Part shown: positions 11,385 to 19,534 of the stretch, one piece after another
Numbering within the stretch: the first letter of the stretch is position 1
Layout: each line of letters starts with the position of its first letter
DNA from: Gammaproteobacteria bacterium
GTDB taxonomy: Bacteria > Pseudomonadota > Gammaproteobacteria > Steroidobacterales > Steroidobacteraceae
Direction: 5' to 3'
Length of the DNA stretch: 51,449 bases
NCBI GenBank assembly: GCA_028293725.1
Contig: JAQGOE010000197.1
Location: 1 to 51,449 of the forward strand
Position numbers and translations under genes: made by a program
The notes under the pieces: model-generated
Told to the model about the DNA's origin: nothing
The model's input: the letters and a program-made list of their open reading frames with translations, nothing else
The model's database searches: none

Positions 11385-11413
11385 ATGACACTGAGACTAA
11401 AATCTCGTGACAG
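11385..11413 (-). promoter_or_regulatory. Pho-box-like repeats between divergent genes
   Basis: Read on the minus strand, the 168-bp divergent region holds CTGTCAC, then a poor copy TTTTAGT, then GTGTCAT, each spaced by 4 bases so that the good copies are exactly 22 bp (two 11-bp steps) apart. The E. coli PhoB box is a direct repeat of CTGTCAT-like 7-mers at 11-bp steps. The outer copies match at 6 of 7 positions each; the middle one does not. A PhoD gene on one side makes phosphate control plausible. An exact TTGACA on the minus strand (11359-11364) has no fitting -10. Confidence 0.35.
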
Positions 11414-11494
11414 CGAATCACGCAGTGCTGTATTCCCGTTCCTTATTAGTATCCTGTACTTACACGGCCTTAGCGCGACCAGGGAGTTTGAAGG

Positions 11495-13048
11495 ATGACG
11501 ACCCGCAGGAGGTTTCTGACAACAGCGGCCGCGGTCACCGCTGCCGGGCTGTTGCCGGCGCGACACGCACGCCCGGCCGAGAGCTTCAGGTTTTCAACCA
11601 ACCCCTTTTCGCTCGGCATCGCTTCGGGATACCCGAGTCCCGATGGCATGGTGCTGTGGACGCGTCTCGCGCCATCTCCTCTCGAGCCCGGCGGTGGCAT
11701 GCCACCGGAAGTCGTTCCCGTCGACTGGGCGATCGCCACCGATGAGCGCATGCACTCGGTCGTGCAACATGGCACGGACTACGCCACTCCAGAGTGGGCG
11801 CACTCCATACACGTCGAGCCTTCGGGTCTCGATCCCGGACGTGACTACTGGTATCGGTTCGAGTCCGGCGGTTCGCGCAGTCCTATTGGCCGCACCCGGA
11901 CCGCTCCGACATATGGCGTGCCGCTGGACCGCCTGAAACTGGGTCTCGTGAACTGCCAGCACTATGAGCAGGGGTATTACACCGCCTACCGTCACATGCT
12001 GGCCGACGATCTCGACCTCATCGTTCACGTCGGCGACTACATTTATGAGGGCAACTCGGTTAAAAAAGTCCGGCATCACAACATGCCGGTCGCCTTCACG
12101 CTCGACGACTATCGCGCCCGCCACGCGTTGTATCGCACCGACCACGATCTCGCGAACGCGCACGCCGCCACTCCGTGGCTCGTGATCTGGGACGATCACG
12201 ATGTGGCGAATGATTACGCCAGCGATGTATCGGAAGACGATGACGACCCGCAACTCTTCCTCGCTCGCCGTGCCGCCGCGTATCAAGCCTATTACGAACA
12301 CCTGCCATTGCCGCGTTGGGCCGTCCCTTCCGGACCCGCGATGCGGCTTTATGCCAGCCGGAGTTTCGGCGACCTCGCGTCGATCGTCCTGTTGGATCAG
12401 CGCCAGTATCGGGCTCCCGAGGCTTGTCCGCCGCTGGGGCGGGCCGGGGGCCATCGCGTCGACGAGTCGAAGTGTCCTGAGCTCGACGATCCGAGCCGTA
12501 CCATGTTGGGCGGGCGCCAGGAAGCCTGGGCGCAGGGCCAGCTCACTTCGAGCCAGACCCGCTGGAATCTGCTCGCGCAAGGCACACTCATGGGACACAA
12601 CAATGAAGTGGCGCTCCCCGAACATCGCTACTGGACGGATGCCTGGAACGGGTATCCGGCAGCGCGCGAGCGTCTCATGAAATTCCTATCCGAGCGCCAC
12701 GTCGCCAACCCGGTGGTTCTGTCCGGCGATATCCACGCGTTCGTCGTGAGCGGACTGCATCTAAAGGCCGCCGACCTGGACTCGCCCTTGGTCGCGCCTG
12801 AGTTCGTGGCCACGTCGATCAGCTCGGACGCGGTTCCCGAGCAGTACTTCGAATCGGCGCGCAAGTTGAATCCCAATCTGCTCACCGCGACTGGCGAGCA
12901 CCGGGGCTACGTGAGGCTGGATATCACGAAGGACACTCTGCGCGCGGACCTCATATCGATAGATACCGTGAAGGTGCCGGAGTCCGGCCGTAGCACCCTG
13001 GTGTCCTACGTCGTGGAGTCCGGCAAGCCGGCGCTCGTCCGCGTGTAA
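11495..13048 (+). CDS. PhoD-family alkaline phosphatase/phosphodiesterase, Tat-exported
   Basis: 517 residues. The N-terminus TTRRRFLTT plus a hydrophobic stretch is a Tat signal, as in PhoD enzymes, which fold around metals in the cytoplasm before export. The N-terminal PhoD beta domain (FSLGIASGYPSPDGMVLWTRL, about 29-49) is followed by the metallophosphatase core: VHVGDYIYEG (about 173-182), WDDHDVANDY (about 232-241) and GDIHAFV (about 411-417), which supply metal ligands Asp and His. Likely products are inorganic phosphate from phosphodi- or monoesters in the periplasm. The ribosome site AGGGAG lies eight bases before the ATG. Pho-box-like repeats lie just upstream. Confidence 0.92.
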   Translation: MTTRRRFLTTAAAVTAAGLLPARHARPAESFRFSTNPFSLGIASGYPSPDGMVLWTRLAPSPLEPGGGMPPEVVPVDWAIATDERMHSVVQHGTDYATPEWAHSIHVEPSGLDPGRDYWYRFESGGSRSPIGRTRTAPTYGVPLDRLKLGLVNCQHYEQGYYTAYRHMLADDLDLIVHVGDYIYEGNSVKKVRHHNMPVAFTLDDYRARHALYRTDHDLANAHAATPWLVIWDDHDVANDYASDVSEDDDDPQLFLARRAAAYQAYYEHLPLPRWAVPSGPAMRLYASRSFGDLASIVLLDQRQYRAPEACPPLGRAGGHRVDESKCPELDDPSRTMLGGRQEAWAQGQLTSSQTRWNLLAQGTLMGHNNEVALPEHRYWTDAWNGYPAARERLMKFLSERHVANPVVLSGDIHAFVVSGLHLKAADLDSPLVAPEFVATSISSDAVPEQYFESARKLNPNLLTATGEHRGYVRLDITKDTLRADLISIDTVKVPESGRSTLVSYVVESGKPALVRV

Positions 13049-13064
13049 TTCATTTGTATGACAT
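13043..13064 (+). promoter_or_regulatory. Inverted repeat GTGTAAT-N8-ATGACAT
   Basis: GTGTAAT (13043-13049), eight bases, then ATGACAT (13058-13064). It overlaps the stop codon of the PhoD gene and lies about 85 bp before the WecA-like gene. It has the same half-sites and spacer as the perfect dyad at 19422-19443, with one changed base in each arm. Sharing of arms and spacer suggests one DNA-binding protein, but two sites are few and the site falls partly within coding sequence. Confidence 0.3.
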
Positions 13065-13092
13065 CGCTGCACTCACGTCAGCCGAATGCGAC

Positions 13093-13110
13093 ATTTCACT
13101 AAACTGTCTT
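13093..13110 (+). promoter_or_regulatory. Putative Pho box before the WecA-like gene
   Basis: ATTTCAC-TAAA-CTGTCTT: two 7-mers matching the E. coli repeat CTGTCAY at 5 and 6 of 7 positions, with an A/T spacer of 4 bases. It lies 38 bp before the GTG start at 13149 and points toward that gene. No convincing -10 box is seen at the usual distance. The match is by eye against the E. coli consensus. Confidence 0.4.
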
Positions 13111-13148
13111 GAGTCGCCGTTAGTCTGCCGGAACACCCTGGGGATTCC

Positions 13149-14783
13149 GTGCAGCTGTTCCTTGCATTCATAGTAGCGCTCTCCGTCACCGCGGCATTGA
13201 TTCCGCTCCTGGTGCGTTGGGCGCCTACCATCGGGCTGACCGACGCGCCCGGGCCGCGCAAAGTGCATTCCATACCGGTGCCGCGGGTTGGCGGGCTCGC
13301 CATGGCAGTGGGGTTGCTGCTGCCCACATTGATCACCGTCGAGTTGACCCCGGCCATCCGCGGGCTGCTCCTCGGGTTGGTGGTGCTGTTGCTGTTCGGT
13401 CTCTGGGACGATCGTGTGACCCTCGGCTATCGGACGAAGTTCGCCGGCCAGGTTCTGGCGGCGGGCCTGTGCATGATCGTCGGCAACGTCCATGTCGGGA
13501 CTCTCATGATCGGGAGTGTGATTGTCCTGCCCCAGGCGGTCTCGATCGCCATTACTTTCATCTTCCTGGTCGGGATCACGAATGCGGTCAACCTGGCCGA
13601 TGGTCTCGATGGGCTGGCCGGCGGCCTGGTGTTGTTGTGCCTGTGCGCGATAGCCCTGTTCGCGGCGATGAGCGGCAACCTCACCGTGGCCGAAATGGCC
13701 CTGATCGAAGCGGGCGCGGTGTTGGGATTTCTGCGCTTCAACACGCACCCGGCGCGAATCTTCATGGGTGACAGTGGTAGCCAGATGCTCGGATTCAGCG
13801 TGGGCGCGCTCGCCCTGCTGGCGACCCAGGGCGAAGCCTGCCCGTTGAGCGCGGCACTGCCGCTGCTGCTTCTTGGTCTGCCGATCATGGACACCCTGAC
13901 GGTAATGCTCACCCGCATACGTGCGGGTCGCTCCCCGTTTTCCGCGGACAGCAACCACCTGCACCATCGCCTGCTTGCTCTCGGCTTCGCGCATCGGGAG
14001 GCCGTTCTCCTGATCTACATGATGCAAGTGGCGCTCGTGCTCCTGGCCTACTCGCTGCGTTTCGAGTCCGATTCCGAGGTCTTCCTGGCGTTCTGCGTGT
14101 TCGCCGGGATGGTGCTGGGATTGCTGCGTCGGGCGGCGCAGTTGGGCTGGCGCCTGAAATACCTCGGCGAGAGCAGCGGCTTCCGCCATTACATCAACGG
14201 ATTCTCGCCGGCCGCGCGGATTCCCACGTTGGCGCTCGGAGTCATGACCACGTGCCTCGTCATCTACGCGACGACGGTGCTCGCGTCGAACCGCCGGGTG
14301 GGGGCCGACCTTGGGCTCATGTGTCTCGGGATGTTGATCGTGTTGCTGCTCCTGAGCTCCTGGAAAGCGCAGCGCTCGCTGCAGTGGTTCGAGCGCACCG
14401 CGACCTACATCAGCGTCGTGCTGCTCGTCTATCTCGACCAGACGATGCCGAACAAGCCACCCCTCTTCACCACCCTGTCGTGGACTTGCGTGGGAATAAC
14501 GGGTGCCGCCGCACTGGTCCGCTTCTGGCTGTCGCCGACCCGCCGCTTCGAGCTCACAACACTCGATCTCATCGTGCTCTTCATCGCTCTGGTGCTGCCG
14601 AACCTGCCGGGATCGATCACGTTACCCGCGGATCTTCCGGGCGGTATAGCCAAGGCGGTCATCCTGCTCTACGTCGTGGAGATGCTGCTGACCATCGACT
14701 TTATGCGACTGATGCCCAGGATGTTCCTGATGCTCACCCTTGCCGTGATCGCCGGGCGCGCATTGTTTGGTTTGGCTGCCTGA
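13149..14783 (+). CDS. WecA/MraY-family undecaprenyl-phosphate sugar-1-phosphate transferase with extra C-terminal membrane domain
   Basis: 544 residues, GTG start with GGGG five bases upstream. The N-terminal ~310 residues form a multi-pass enzyme that moves a (N-acetyl)hexosamine-1-phosphate from UDP-sugar to undecaprenyl phosphate, the first lipid-linked step of polysaccharide assembly. Family motifs are complete: LWDDR (85-89), NLADGLDG (148-155), FMGDSG (205-210) and NHLHHR (269-274). About 230 further residues hold roughly six more hydrophobic segments and no motif I know; WecA itself is about 367 residues long. It probably primes the exopolysaccharide made by the locus at 44698 onward, although it lies 30 kb away. 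Confidence 0.9.
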   Translation: MQLFLAFIVALSVTAALIPLLVRWAPTIGLTDAPGPRKVHSIPVPRVGGLAMAVGLLLPTLITVELTPAIRGLLLGLVVLLLFGLWDDRVTLGYRTKFAGQVLAAGLCMIVGNVHVGTLMIGSVIVLPQAVSIAITFIFLVGITNAVNLADGLDGLAGGLVLLCLCAIALFAAMSGNLTVAEMALIEAGAVLGFLRFNTHPARIFMGDSGSQMLGFSVGALALLATQGEACPLSAALPLLLLGLPIMDTLTVMLTRIRAGRSPFSADSNHLHHRLLALGFAHREAVLLIYMMQVALVLLAYSLRFESDSEVFLAFCVFAGMVLGLLRRAAQLGWRLKYLGESSGFRHYINGFSPAARIPTLALGVMTTCLVIYATTVLASNRRVGADLGLMCLGMLIVLLLLSSWKAQRSLQWFERTATYISVVLLVYLDQTMPNKPPLFTTLSWTCVGITGAAALVRFWLSPTRRFELTTLDLIVLFIALVLPNLPGSITLPADLPGGIAKAVILLYVVEMLLTIDFMRLMPRMFLMLTLAVIAGRALFGLAA

Positions 14784-14814
14784 GCGCGCGACCGGAGCCA
14801 AAAGGCCGCCCGTC

Positions 14815-14848
14815 CTGTCATAGGTTCGTCACACGCTCCACCTACATT
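14815..14848 (+). promoter_or_regulatory. Putative Pho box and -10 element before the five-repeat protein
   Basis: CTGTCAT-AGGT-TCGTCAC at 14815-14832: the first 7-mer is identical to the E. coli PhoB repeat, the second matches 5 of 7, and the spacer is the required 4 bases. Ten bases further, TACATT (14843-14848) matches TATAAT at 4 of 6 positions. That is the distance seen in PhoB-activated promoters, where the box replaces the -35. The start codon is at 14895. This is the best Pho-box candidate in the window. Confidence 0.5.
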
Positions 14849-14894
14849 GCCGATCCCGTCACTGAAGACTCAAAACAACCGGGATTGAAGGGCA

Positions 14895-17000
14895 ATGTCG
14901 ACACTTTCCTGGCTCTCCCGTGTGCCGCTGCTGGCATGCCTGCTCGCTTGCGTGAATGCGCACGCCCAGACGGTCCTCTTCAACAAGGTGCACACCATCG
15001 CGGCGGCGACTCAGGCGGTGCCTGTCGAGGAAACCTTGACCATCACTACCGCCGGCAACTATCAGGTTACGCTGGTGGACCTGGGCTCGCAGATTTCAGC
15101 GGGCGCGGCGCTAACCGCGGTGGAGCTTGCCATCACCAGCGGAAACACCGTCGTCGGTACGCCCCTCACCGCAGCTGGTAGCGCGCAATTTGCCGCGACG
15201 CCCGGGACCTACATCATTCATGTAGTCGGCATCCCGGCGATGACCACGGATACCGGTGGCAACACGGTGACGACGCCGTACTCCGGCCTCATCGGCATTC
15301 AAATCACCAACGTCGCCAACAACACTCAGGTGGCGGCCTTTTCAGACACTCTCGCGTTCCCCCCGTCGTCGACCGGTAGCGTCAATAACGTTGGCGTTGT
15401 CAACGACACGTTTACCGTTTCGACCGCGGACAATTTCCAGGTCAGTCTTTCGGATCTGCAACTGCCCCAGGCACTGGGCCAGCTGACGATGGCCATCGCC
15501 GTGCAAGGCGGCTCCATTGTTACAAACTCAGTCCTCGCCACCGCGCCCGGCTCGCCGACTGCCACGTCGACAGTTGCGCTGCAACCCGGTACCTATCGCA
15601 TCGTTGCAGCCGGACAAGGGGGCGTGGTCAATGCCGGTCTGTACAGTGTGACCCTAACTTCTGGCTCGGGCGCCGGTACGATCGCCTATAGCAACACGAC
15701 ACCGGTCGGCACCGTTGCCTCGGTCGGCAGCGTGAATCTGAACGCGGGTGGCAGCTATACGCTGGGACTCAACGATCTATCCTATCCACAACCACTGTCC
15801 GCCCTGGCGGGAGCGGTGACACTCAACGGGCAGATCGCCGCGGAACTCACGGCCGCTGGTACCAGTCAGCCGTTTGCTTCCGTCTCCGGGGCCTACCAGG
15901 TATTCGCGCTGGCTACCGCCGCCCCCGCCGTCGCCGCGACGGCTACTGCTCCCGCGGTTCCCGCGGCGGGGAGCTACACGCTTGCGCTAAGTCCGCAAAG
16001 CGGGGCGCCCGCGCTGAGTACCGCGCGCGCGGTGACGGCCGGCGGTACCACAGATCCGACGCCCTACGGCTTCGATACCAACCTGACGACCGCCGGGGTT
16101 TACGCTTTCAACCTGGGCGATTTCGCGTTTCCCACTCAATTCGTCTCGATCGGCGCGATTGCCGTGCAGAGTGGCGCCTTGCTCGGGCAACCGTTGAAAC
16201 TGGCCGGTACGCAGAACGTCACCGCGGCGGCAGGTCCGGTCACGTTGCTGGTATTCGCACAGCCGGGCGCCTCCGGCAGCCTGTTTGATGTCAATCTCAC
16301 GGCCAGCGGTGCCAGCCCGGTGTTCGACCAGACGCAAGGGGTGGGCCAGCTCTTCACGGCGCAACAGGTTGCCGTTACCACGGCGGGCGCCTACGCGGTT
16401 AACGTGGCAGACGTCGGCTTTCCTGCGCCCCTGAAAACCTTCGCGGTCATCGTGACTCGAGGTACGACACAAGTCGGCTCTGCCTACGGCAGCGGCCAGA
16501 TCCCGTTCACCGCCGCCGCGGCTGGCAATTATTTCATCAACTTCATTGCGCAGCCGGCCGCCGCTGCTCAAAGCACGGGCTCCGCCCTGACCATGGCCTC
16601 CTTCCAGGCGGGAACGTACTCCCTGAACGTCGGAACGGCGCCTGTCGTGAATCTGACCTCGGATGTCTCATCGGTTACCTCGGGCGGTGTGGCTCACCTG
16701 AGCTGGACCACCGTCAACGCGAGCAACTGCGCCGCGTCCGGCGGATGGACCGGCGACCAGATGCCGAACGGTACTGCGACCACCGCGGCGCTTACCGCGG
16801 ATACGACATTCACGCTTACTTGCACCGGGGCAGGGGCTACCGGCACCGGCACCGTTACGGTCAAATCAACTGCCGCGACGACACCACCGCCGGCAAGCGG
16901 CGGTGGTGGCCACGGCGGCGGCGGTGCGCTCACTGTGGATCTGCTACTTGCGTTGCTCGCAGCGACGGCCTTACGCGGGACTGCGCGGAGGTCTACGTGA
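14895..17000 (+). CDS. Secreted five-repeat protein with Gly-rich C-terminal membrane tail
   Basis: 701 residues. After a signal peptide (about 1-24, ending AHAQ) come five divergent copies of one beta-type domain at about 45-139, 167-256, 275-367, 391-472 and 486-580. An Ig-like module with a Cys pair (SWTTVNASNCAASGGW ... FTLTCTG) lies at about 583-658. The C-terminus is a Gly run (GGGGHGGGG), a hydrophobic stretch (LTVDLLLALLAATAL) and an Arg-containing end, resembling GlyGly-CTERM-type sorting tails processed by rhombosortases rather than PEP-CTERM. Its stop overlaps the GTG start of the PrsT-like lipoprotein. The same repeat occurs once in the VPLPA-CTERM protein at 44019. Function is unknown; a surface or matrix protein is likely. 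Confidence 0.8.
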   Translation: MSTLSWLSRVPLLACLLACVNAHAQTVLFNKVHTIAAATQAVPVEETLTITTAGNYQVTLVDLGSQISAGAALTAVELAITSGNTVVGTPLTAAGSAQFAATPGTYIIHVVGIPAMTTDTGGNTVTTPYSGLIGIQITNVANNTQVAAFSDTLAFPPSSTGSVNNVGVVNDTFTVSTADNFQVSLSDLQLPQALGQLTMAIAVQGGSIVTNSVLATAPGSPTATSTVALQPGTYRIVAAGQGGVVNAGLYSVTLTSGSGAGTIAYSNTTPVGTVASVGSVNLNAGGSYTLGLNDLSYPQPLSALAGAVTLNGQIAAELTAAGTSQPFASVSGAYQVFALATAAPAVAATATAPAVPAAGSYTLALSPQSGAPALSTARAVTAGGTTDPTPYGFDTNLTTAGVYAFNLGDFAFPTQFVSIGAIAVQSGALLGQPLKLAGTQNVTAAAGPVTLLVFAQPGASGSLFDVNLTASGASPVFDQTQGVGQLFTAQQVAVTTAGAYAVNVADVGFPAPLKTFAVIVTRGTTQVGSAYGSGQIPFTAAAAGNYFINFIAQPAAAAQSTGSALTMASFQAGTYSLNVGTAPVVNLTSDVSSVTSGGVAHLSWTTVNASNCAASGGWTGDQMPNGTATTAALTADTTFTLTCTGAGATGTGTVTVKSTAATTPPPASGGGGHGGGGALTVDLLLALLAATALRGTARRST
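15027..16634 (+). repeat. Five protein-level repeats of a ~90-residue beta domain
   Basis: Each copy follows one pattern: T-x-A-G-x-Y-x-V-x-L-x-D, then a hydrophobic/Pro segment (for example VGFPAPL, LSYPQPL, FAFPTQF), a strand, a polar turn, and near the end A-G-T-Y or similar (PGTYIIH, PGTYRIV, SGAYQVF, AGNYFIN). Copies are clearly related but far from identical, so the duplication is old. No equivalent DNA-level repeat is evident. Confidence 0.7.
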
Positions 17001-19384
17001 CCACTTTCAACACCGCCACCCTGTTTACGTCTGTTGCTGTTTGCAGCGTGTTGGTTGCGGGATGTGATGGAGCGCAGTCGCGCCTCGCGAGCTACATGCA
17101 CCGCGGGCAGGATTACTTCGCGCAGGGTGACTTCGCGAAGGCCAGCATCGAATTTCGCAACGCGCTGCAAATCGCACCCAAAGATCCGCTTGCCCAGGTC
17201 ATGGAGGGACGTGCGGCGGAGCATCTGGGACGACTGCCGGAGGCCCTGTCACTCTACCAGGCCGTCGTCGATTCACCCGTTGAGAGTCTAGAAGCTCGCC
17301 GGAGCCTCGGCCGTATGCTGATTGAGCATGGCCAACCACAGCGCGGTCTCGACGTGCTGGCGCCCGCCATCGCGAAACATCCGGACGACGTCGACTTGCT
17401 CGTATGGCGCGCCGCGGGCAAGGCACGCCTCCAGAATCTGGATGGCGCTCGTGCCGATGCCGATCGCGCTTTGCAGCTTGCGCCTGACAACGCGGATGCC
17501 ATTTCGGTGCGTGCAGGCCTGTACCAGCAAGCGGGCGATCTTGCGAGTGCCGCGCAGCTACTCGAGGCCGCCGTGCGGCGATTGCCCACCAATGTTGATT
17601 TGCGCGAGGTGCTCGTAAACGTCGACTCGCTCGCCGGCGAGACCGGGAAGGCCGAAGAGCAACTCAATGCGCTCAGTAAGATCAATCCGACGCAGACCCG
17701 CTACCGGACTGAGCTTGCCGCACTCTATGTCCACCAGAACAAGCTGGATGAGGCGCAGCGCGTACTCGAAGACACCGTCAGGGCAATGCCACACGATGAC
17801 ACTGCAAAGGTGAGTCTCGCCCAGTTCCTGTATACCCGACGCTCGCCGGAGCAAGGCGAGCAAGCATTCCAGAAATTCGTGGCTCAGGAGCCTGCTAACT
17901 CGGGGCTGCGCCTGGGATTCGCCGCCCTGTTGCAGCGGTCGGGAAAGATCAAGGCGGCGCTGGATGAGTACGCGGAGGTCATCCGCCGCGAAGAAACCGA
18001 ACCTAAGGGACTGATCGCCCGCGACCAGGTTGCGAACATTGCCTTTGCGCAGGGCAGGACGGATGAAGCGCGCACTAACCTCGATGTCGTTCTGAAGAAG
18101 AATCCCCGTGACATTGACGCGCTGATGCTGCGGGGCCGGATGTCTCTCACTCGCCATGACAACGCCGGCGCCATTACAGATTTCCGAGCTGTGGTCAGGG
18201 ATCAGCCGCGTGACATAAACGTTCGCCGCCTTCTGGCGGAAGCCCTGCTTGCGGATGGTGAGCCAGCACTTGCGGAAGAGACACTCCGTTCCGCGATGGA
18301 CACCGCGCCAGCCGATGCTTCTCTGCGCGTTCAGCTTGGCGACTTGCTGGTGCAGACGCAGCGAGTGGATCTTGCGGTGCCGCTCCTGGAGGAGACGGTC
18401 CGCAAGGCGCCCAACGACTTATTCGCGCGGCAGGCGTTGGCGCGCGCCTATCTTGCGAAGCGGGATTTTGCGAACGCACGAATTGCTGCGGAGGCGTTGA
18501 AAACTCTGAAGCCGGATGCGGCCACGGGATGGTATGTCGCCGGATTAGCGGCGCAGGGCGAGAATAAACCGGACGAGGCGCAGAAGGAGTTTGAGCACGG
18601 GTTGCTCGTGCAGTCGAACGCCTTCGATGTGATTACCGCCCTGGCCCGGCTCGAAGCCGCGCGAGGCAACGTCGCGCAAGCGGTCGCCACGGCGCGAAAA
18701 GCAATGCAGCTCGATCCCAAGAGCGCTGCGCCGGCCAACCTGGTGGCGGAGTTGCAGTTGGGGACGGGTCAGCTGAATCCCGCCGTCGAGACCTTGAATC
18801 GTGCGATCTCGCTGGCTCCGACCTGGTGGGTACCGTACCGCAACCTCGCGCTCGCGAAGTACGCGCTCAAAGACGTCCCTGCTGCGATTGCCGCCTACCA
18901 GGCAAGCATCAAGGCCGCGCCGAATCAGCGGCAGCCGGTTTCGGAGCTCGTGCTGCTCTACGAGGAGCGGGGACGTTTCGACGACGCCATCGCCTGTTAC
19001 GACACCTGGTACAGGCAACATCCGAAAGACCAGTATATCGCCAACAACCTGGCGATGCTGCTGGTCAACAACAAGTCCGACCGGGCGAGCCTCGATCGTG
19101 CGCGGGATCTCGCCGCGCCATTTGCAAACACGAGCGACGGGAATCTTCTCGACACGAACGGCTGGGTTCATTTCAAGCGCGCCGAGTACTCGGACGCACT
19201 GTCGGTTCTGCAACGAGCGGCGGAACGTCAGCCTGACTCGCGGGAGATCCGCTACCACCTCGGCATGGCGGAGTTGCTCACGGGCCAGAAGGACAGGGCG
19301 CGCAGCGATCTGGAGACTGCCGTAGCCGGGTCCGCGAAGTTCTCGGGCGCGGATGAGGCGCGCACCGTTCTGGCGTCGCTGTAA
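16997..19384 (+). CDS. prsT: PrsT-like TPR-repeat lipoprotein of the PEP-CTERM/exosortase system
   Basis: 795 residues from a GTG that overlaps the stop of the upstream gene (GTGA), so translation is coupled. The N-terminus is a lipoprotein signal: hydrophobic stretch, then LVAGC with the lipidated Cys at residue 23. The rest is a near-continuous array of tetratricopeptide repeats, for example YFAQGDFAKASIEFRNALQ at about 38-56. This is the layout of the TPR lipoprotein PrsT that accompanies exosortase and exopolysaccharide genes; those are usually near 900 residues. It probably acts at the outer membrane as a scaffold in polysaccharide or PEP-CTERM protein export. It lies 25 kb from the exopolysaccharide genes here. 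Confidence 0.82.
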   Translation: MTTFNTATLFTSVAVCSVLVAGCDGAQSRLASYMHRGQDYFAQGDFAKASIEFRNALQIAPKDPLAQVMEGRAAEHLGRLPEALSLYQAVVDSPVESLEARRSLGRMLIEHGQPQRGLDVLAPAIAKHPDDVDLLVWRAAGKARLQNLDGARADADRALQLAPDNADAISVRAGLYQQAGDLASAAQLLEAAVRRLPTNVDLREVLVNVDSLAGETGKAEEQLNALSKINPTQTRYRTELAALYVHQNKLDEAQRVLEDTVRAMPHDDTAKVSLAQFLYTRRSPEQGEQAFQKFVAQEPANSGLRLGFAALLQRSGKIKAALDEYAEVIRREETEPKGLIARDQVANIAFAQGRTDEARTNLDVVLKKNPRDIDALMLRGRMSLTRHDNAGAITDFRAVVRDQPRDINVRRLLAEALLADGEPALAEETLRSAMDTAPADASLRVQLGDLLVQTQRVDLAVPLLEETVRKAPNDLFARQALARAYLAKRDFANARIAAEALKTLKPDAATGWYVAGLAAQGENKPDEAQKEFEHGLLVQSNAFDVITALARLEAARGNVAQAVATARKAMQLDPKSAAPANLVAELQLGTGQLNPAVETLNRAISLAPTWWVPYRNLALAKYALKDVPAAIAAYQASIKAAPNQRQPVSELVLLYEERGRFDDAIACYDTWYRQHPKDQYIANNLAMLLVNNKSDRASLDRARDLAAPFANTSDGNLLDTNGWVHFKRAEYSDALSVLQRAAERQPDSREIRYHLGMAELLTGQKDRARSDLETAVAGSAKFSGADEARTVLASL

Positions 19385-19421
19385 ATCGCTCCAACTCGCG
19401 CATCGCTCCCAAAGCCGCGAC

Positions 19422-19443
19422 GTGTCATTCGAATGTATGACAC
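19422..19443. promoter_or_regulatory. Perfect inverted repeat GTGTCAT-N8-ATGACAC
   Basis: Arms of 7 bp with no mismatch, spacer TCGAATGT. It sits 38 bp after the PrsT-like gene and about 310 bp before the VPLPA-CTERM gene. No T-tract follows, so it is more like a binding site for a dimeric protein than a terminator. The half-site resembles a Pho-box unit, but PhoB boxes are direct, not inverted, repeats. Confidence 0.4.
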
Positions 19444-19518
19444 TTTCAACTCAACCCCAGCGACCAACGTCCTGAGCCTGCCTGTCAAGGAGGCAATCGC
19501 ATCAGGGAAGGTGCGAAT

Positions 19519-19534
19519 TGTGTCAGATGTCACA
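19519..19534. promoter_or_regulatory. CRP/Clp-like operator
   Basis: TGTGT-CAGATG-TCACA differs from the CRP/FNR-superfamily consensus TGTGA-N6-TCACA at one position and has the right spacer. It lies about 220 bp upstream of the VPLPA-CTERM gene at 19752. Both cAMP-CRP and c-di-GMP-responsive Clp proteins bind such sites. Which protein would act here, and where the promoter is, cannot be told from the window. Confidence 0.4.
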
